NCBI GenBank assembly: GCA_007571095.1
Contig: RKSB01000141.1
Location: forward strand, 1 to 6,823
Source: K189A clade bacterium
Lineage (GTDB): Bacteria > Pseudomonadota > Gammaproteobacteria > Pseudomonadales > Azotimanducaceae
DNA: 6,823 nucleotides
Reading direction: 5' to 3'
The stretch's first letter is position 1; each line of letters starts with the position of its first letter. Positions 6,332 to 6,823 of the stretch are shown in pieces. The notes beneath the pieces are model-generated. The model worked only from the letters and a program-made list of their open reading frames with translations. It did not search any database and was not told the DNA's origin. A program made the position numbers and the translations under genes.

Positions 6332-6340
6332 ATTATAGCA
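6332..6340 (-). promoter_or_regulatory. Consensus extended -10 promoter upstream of ribH
   Basis: On the minus strand the ribD-ribH gap reads TGCTATAAT: a perfect TATAAT (6332-6337) with a TGn extension (6338-6340). No -35 match is seen at 16-18 bp. The predicted start is near 6325, giving a leader of about 21 bases before the ribH ATG. It would let ribH and nusB-thiL be transcribed independently of ribD. No FMN riboswitch can fit in so short a leader. Confidence 0.65.
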
Positions 6341-6348
6341 TTGGGGGT

Positions 6349-6823
6349 TTATCCGGCTGTTGCCAGAGGGTGAGCAAGAATGCGAATGTCTTTGCCGATT
6401 TGCGAGACTTCCCGAATCTCGAGCCGCAGCCGGTTTGCCAGCTTGTCGATGGTTTTAAGCTCGAGCAGGCCAAGGCCCGTGTGTCCCAGCAGCGAAGGTG
6501 CCATATAGAGGACGATCTCGTCTACCAGACCGGCTTCCAGAAAGGCACCTGCCAGTCGTGATCCCGCTTCCACCAGAAGCTCGTTACACGAGTAGTCGGC
6601 GGCCAGCCGAGCAAGCACTCGCTCGGGTCTCCAGTCGTCATCGACCAGTAGTTCCACGTTTTCGGGAGTATCGACCAGAGGCCGAGTGGTCAGCCACAGG
6701 CTTTGCCCGGGACCCTGAAAAACACGGGCTTTTTTGCTGATTTGATTTCTTCGGTCAAGCACCACTCGAAGGGGCTGTCTGAGACCATTCGCCCAGACCG
6801 GATGCTTGCAGGCAAATCGGGAA
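6349..6823 (-). CDS. ribD: RibD, C-terminal reductase domain (5' end outside window)
   Basis: Partial gene: only the last 158 or so codons are present and the frame runs open through the right edge. RibD is the bifunctional deaminase/reductase acting after GTP cyclohydrolase II in riboflavin synthesis. The visible part is the NADPH-dependent 5-amino-6-(5-phosphoribosylamino)uracil reductase domain. Its landmarks are RQPLRVVLDRR near the right edge, NELLVEAGSRLAGAFLEAGL, then VDEIVLYMAPSLLG, and a C-terminal ending of I-x-EVSQIGKDIRI type. The zinc deaminase domain would lie upstream, beyond the window. A GTG at 6763-6765 lies inside the reductase domain and is not the real start. The stop is followed after 44 bp by ribH, where ribE and ribBA are often found in gammaproteobacteria. 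Confidence 0.93.
   Translation of the reverse strand, partial: SRFACKHPVWANGLRQPLRVVLDRRNQISKKARVFQGPGQSLWLTTRPLVDTPENVELLVDDDWRPERVLARLAADYSCNELLVEAGSRLAGAFLEAGLVDEIVLYMAPSLLGHTGLGLLELKTIDKLANRLRLEIREVSQIGKDIRILAHPLATAG

Noticed and set aside
6305..6348. FMN riboswitch before ribH
   Set aside because: The gap is only 44 bp, much shorter than the riboswitch aptamer, and none of its conserved features are seen.

Overview
The window looks like ordinary chromosomal housekeeping and redox DNA from a proteobacterium, most likely a gammaproteobacterium. The evidence for this is the ribD / ribH / nusB / thiL gene neighbourhood, a gamma-style NusB sequence (the GAEQ-x-YRYVNAVLDKLA ending), and a DUF1232 (YkvA-type) protein of a kind I associate with gammaproteobacteria. 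RibH and the metallo-beta-lactamase-fold protein look closer to forms I associate with alphaproteobacteria, so the lineage is not certain. There is no sign of phage, IS elements, CRISPR or tRNA/rRNA genes.

Layout. Right half, minus strand: the 3' part of ribD (reductase domain, running off the right edge), then ribH (lumazine synthase) behind a consensus extended -10 promoter, then one long open frame that joins NusB to ThiL (thiamine-monophosphate kinase) in frame. Centre, plus strand: a TauE/SafE-family membrane protein whose last 14 bases overlap the end of the nusB-thiL frame, tail to tail. Its likely intrinsic terminator lies inside the thiL coding sequence. Left half, minus strand: an MBL-fold hydrolase of the LACTB2-like type, glutathione reductase (gor) and a DUF1232 protein. 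These form a probable operon started from an extended -10 promoter in the 266-bp divergent spacer between the hydrolase and the TauE/SafE gene.

How the genes fit together. RibD and RibH make the riboflavin precursor lumazine, ThiL makes the active cofactor thiamine diphosphate, and NusB acts in rRNA antitermination. Linkage of these four is classical, but here ribE and ribBA are missing between ribD and ribH, and pgpA does not follow thiL. Gor and the MBL hydrolase suggest a thiol or detoxification theme, and the divergent TauE/SafE exporter could handle sulfur-containing or organic anions. That link is inference only.

The most notable item is the NusB-ThiL fusion: an RNA-binding antitermination factor and a cofactor kinase in one polypeptide, joined by a linker of about 17 residues with no stop and no obvious separate ribosome binding site. 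Nothing else in the window suggests a new defence or mobile system.
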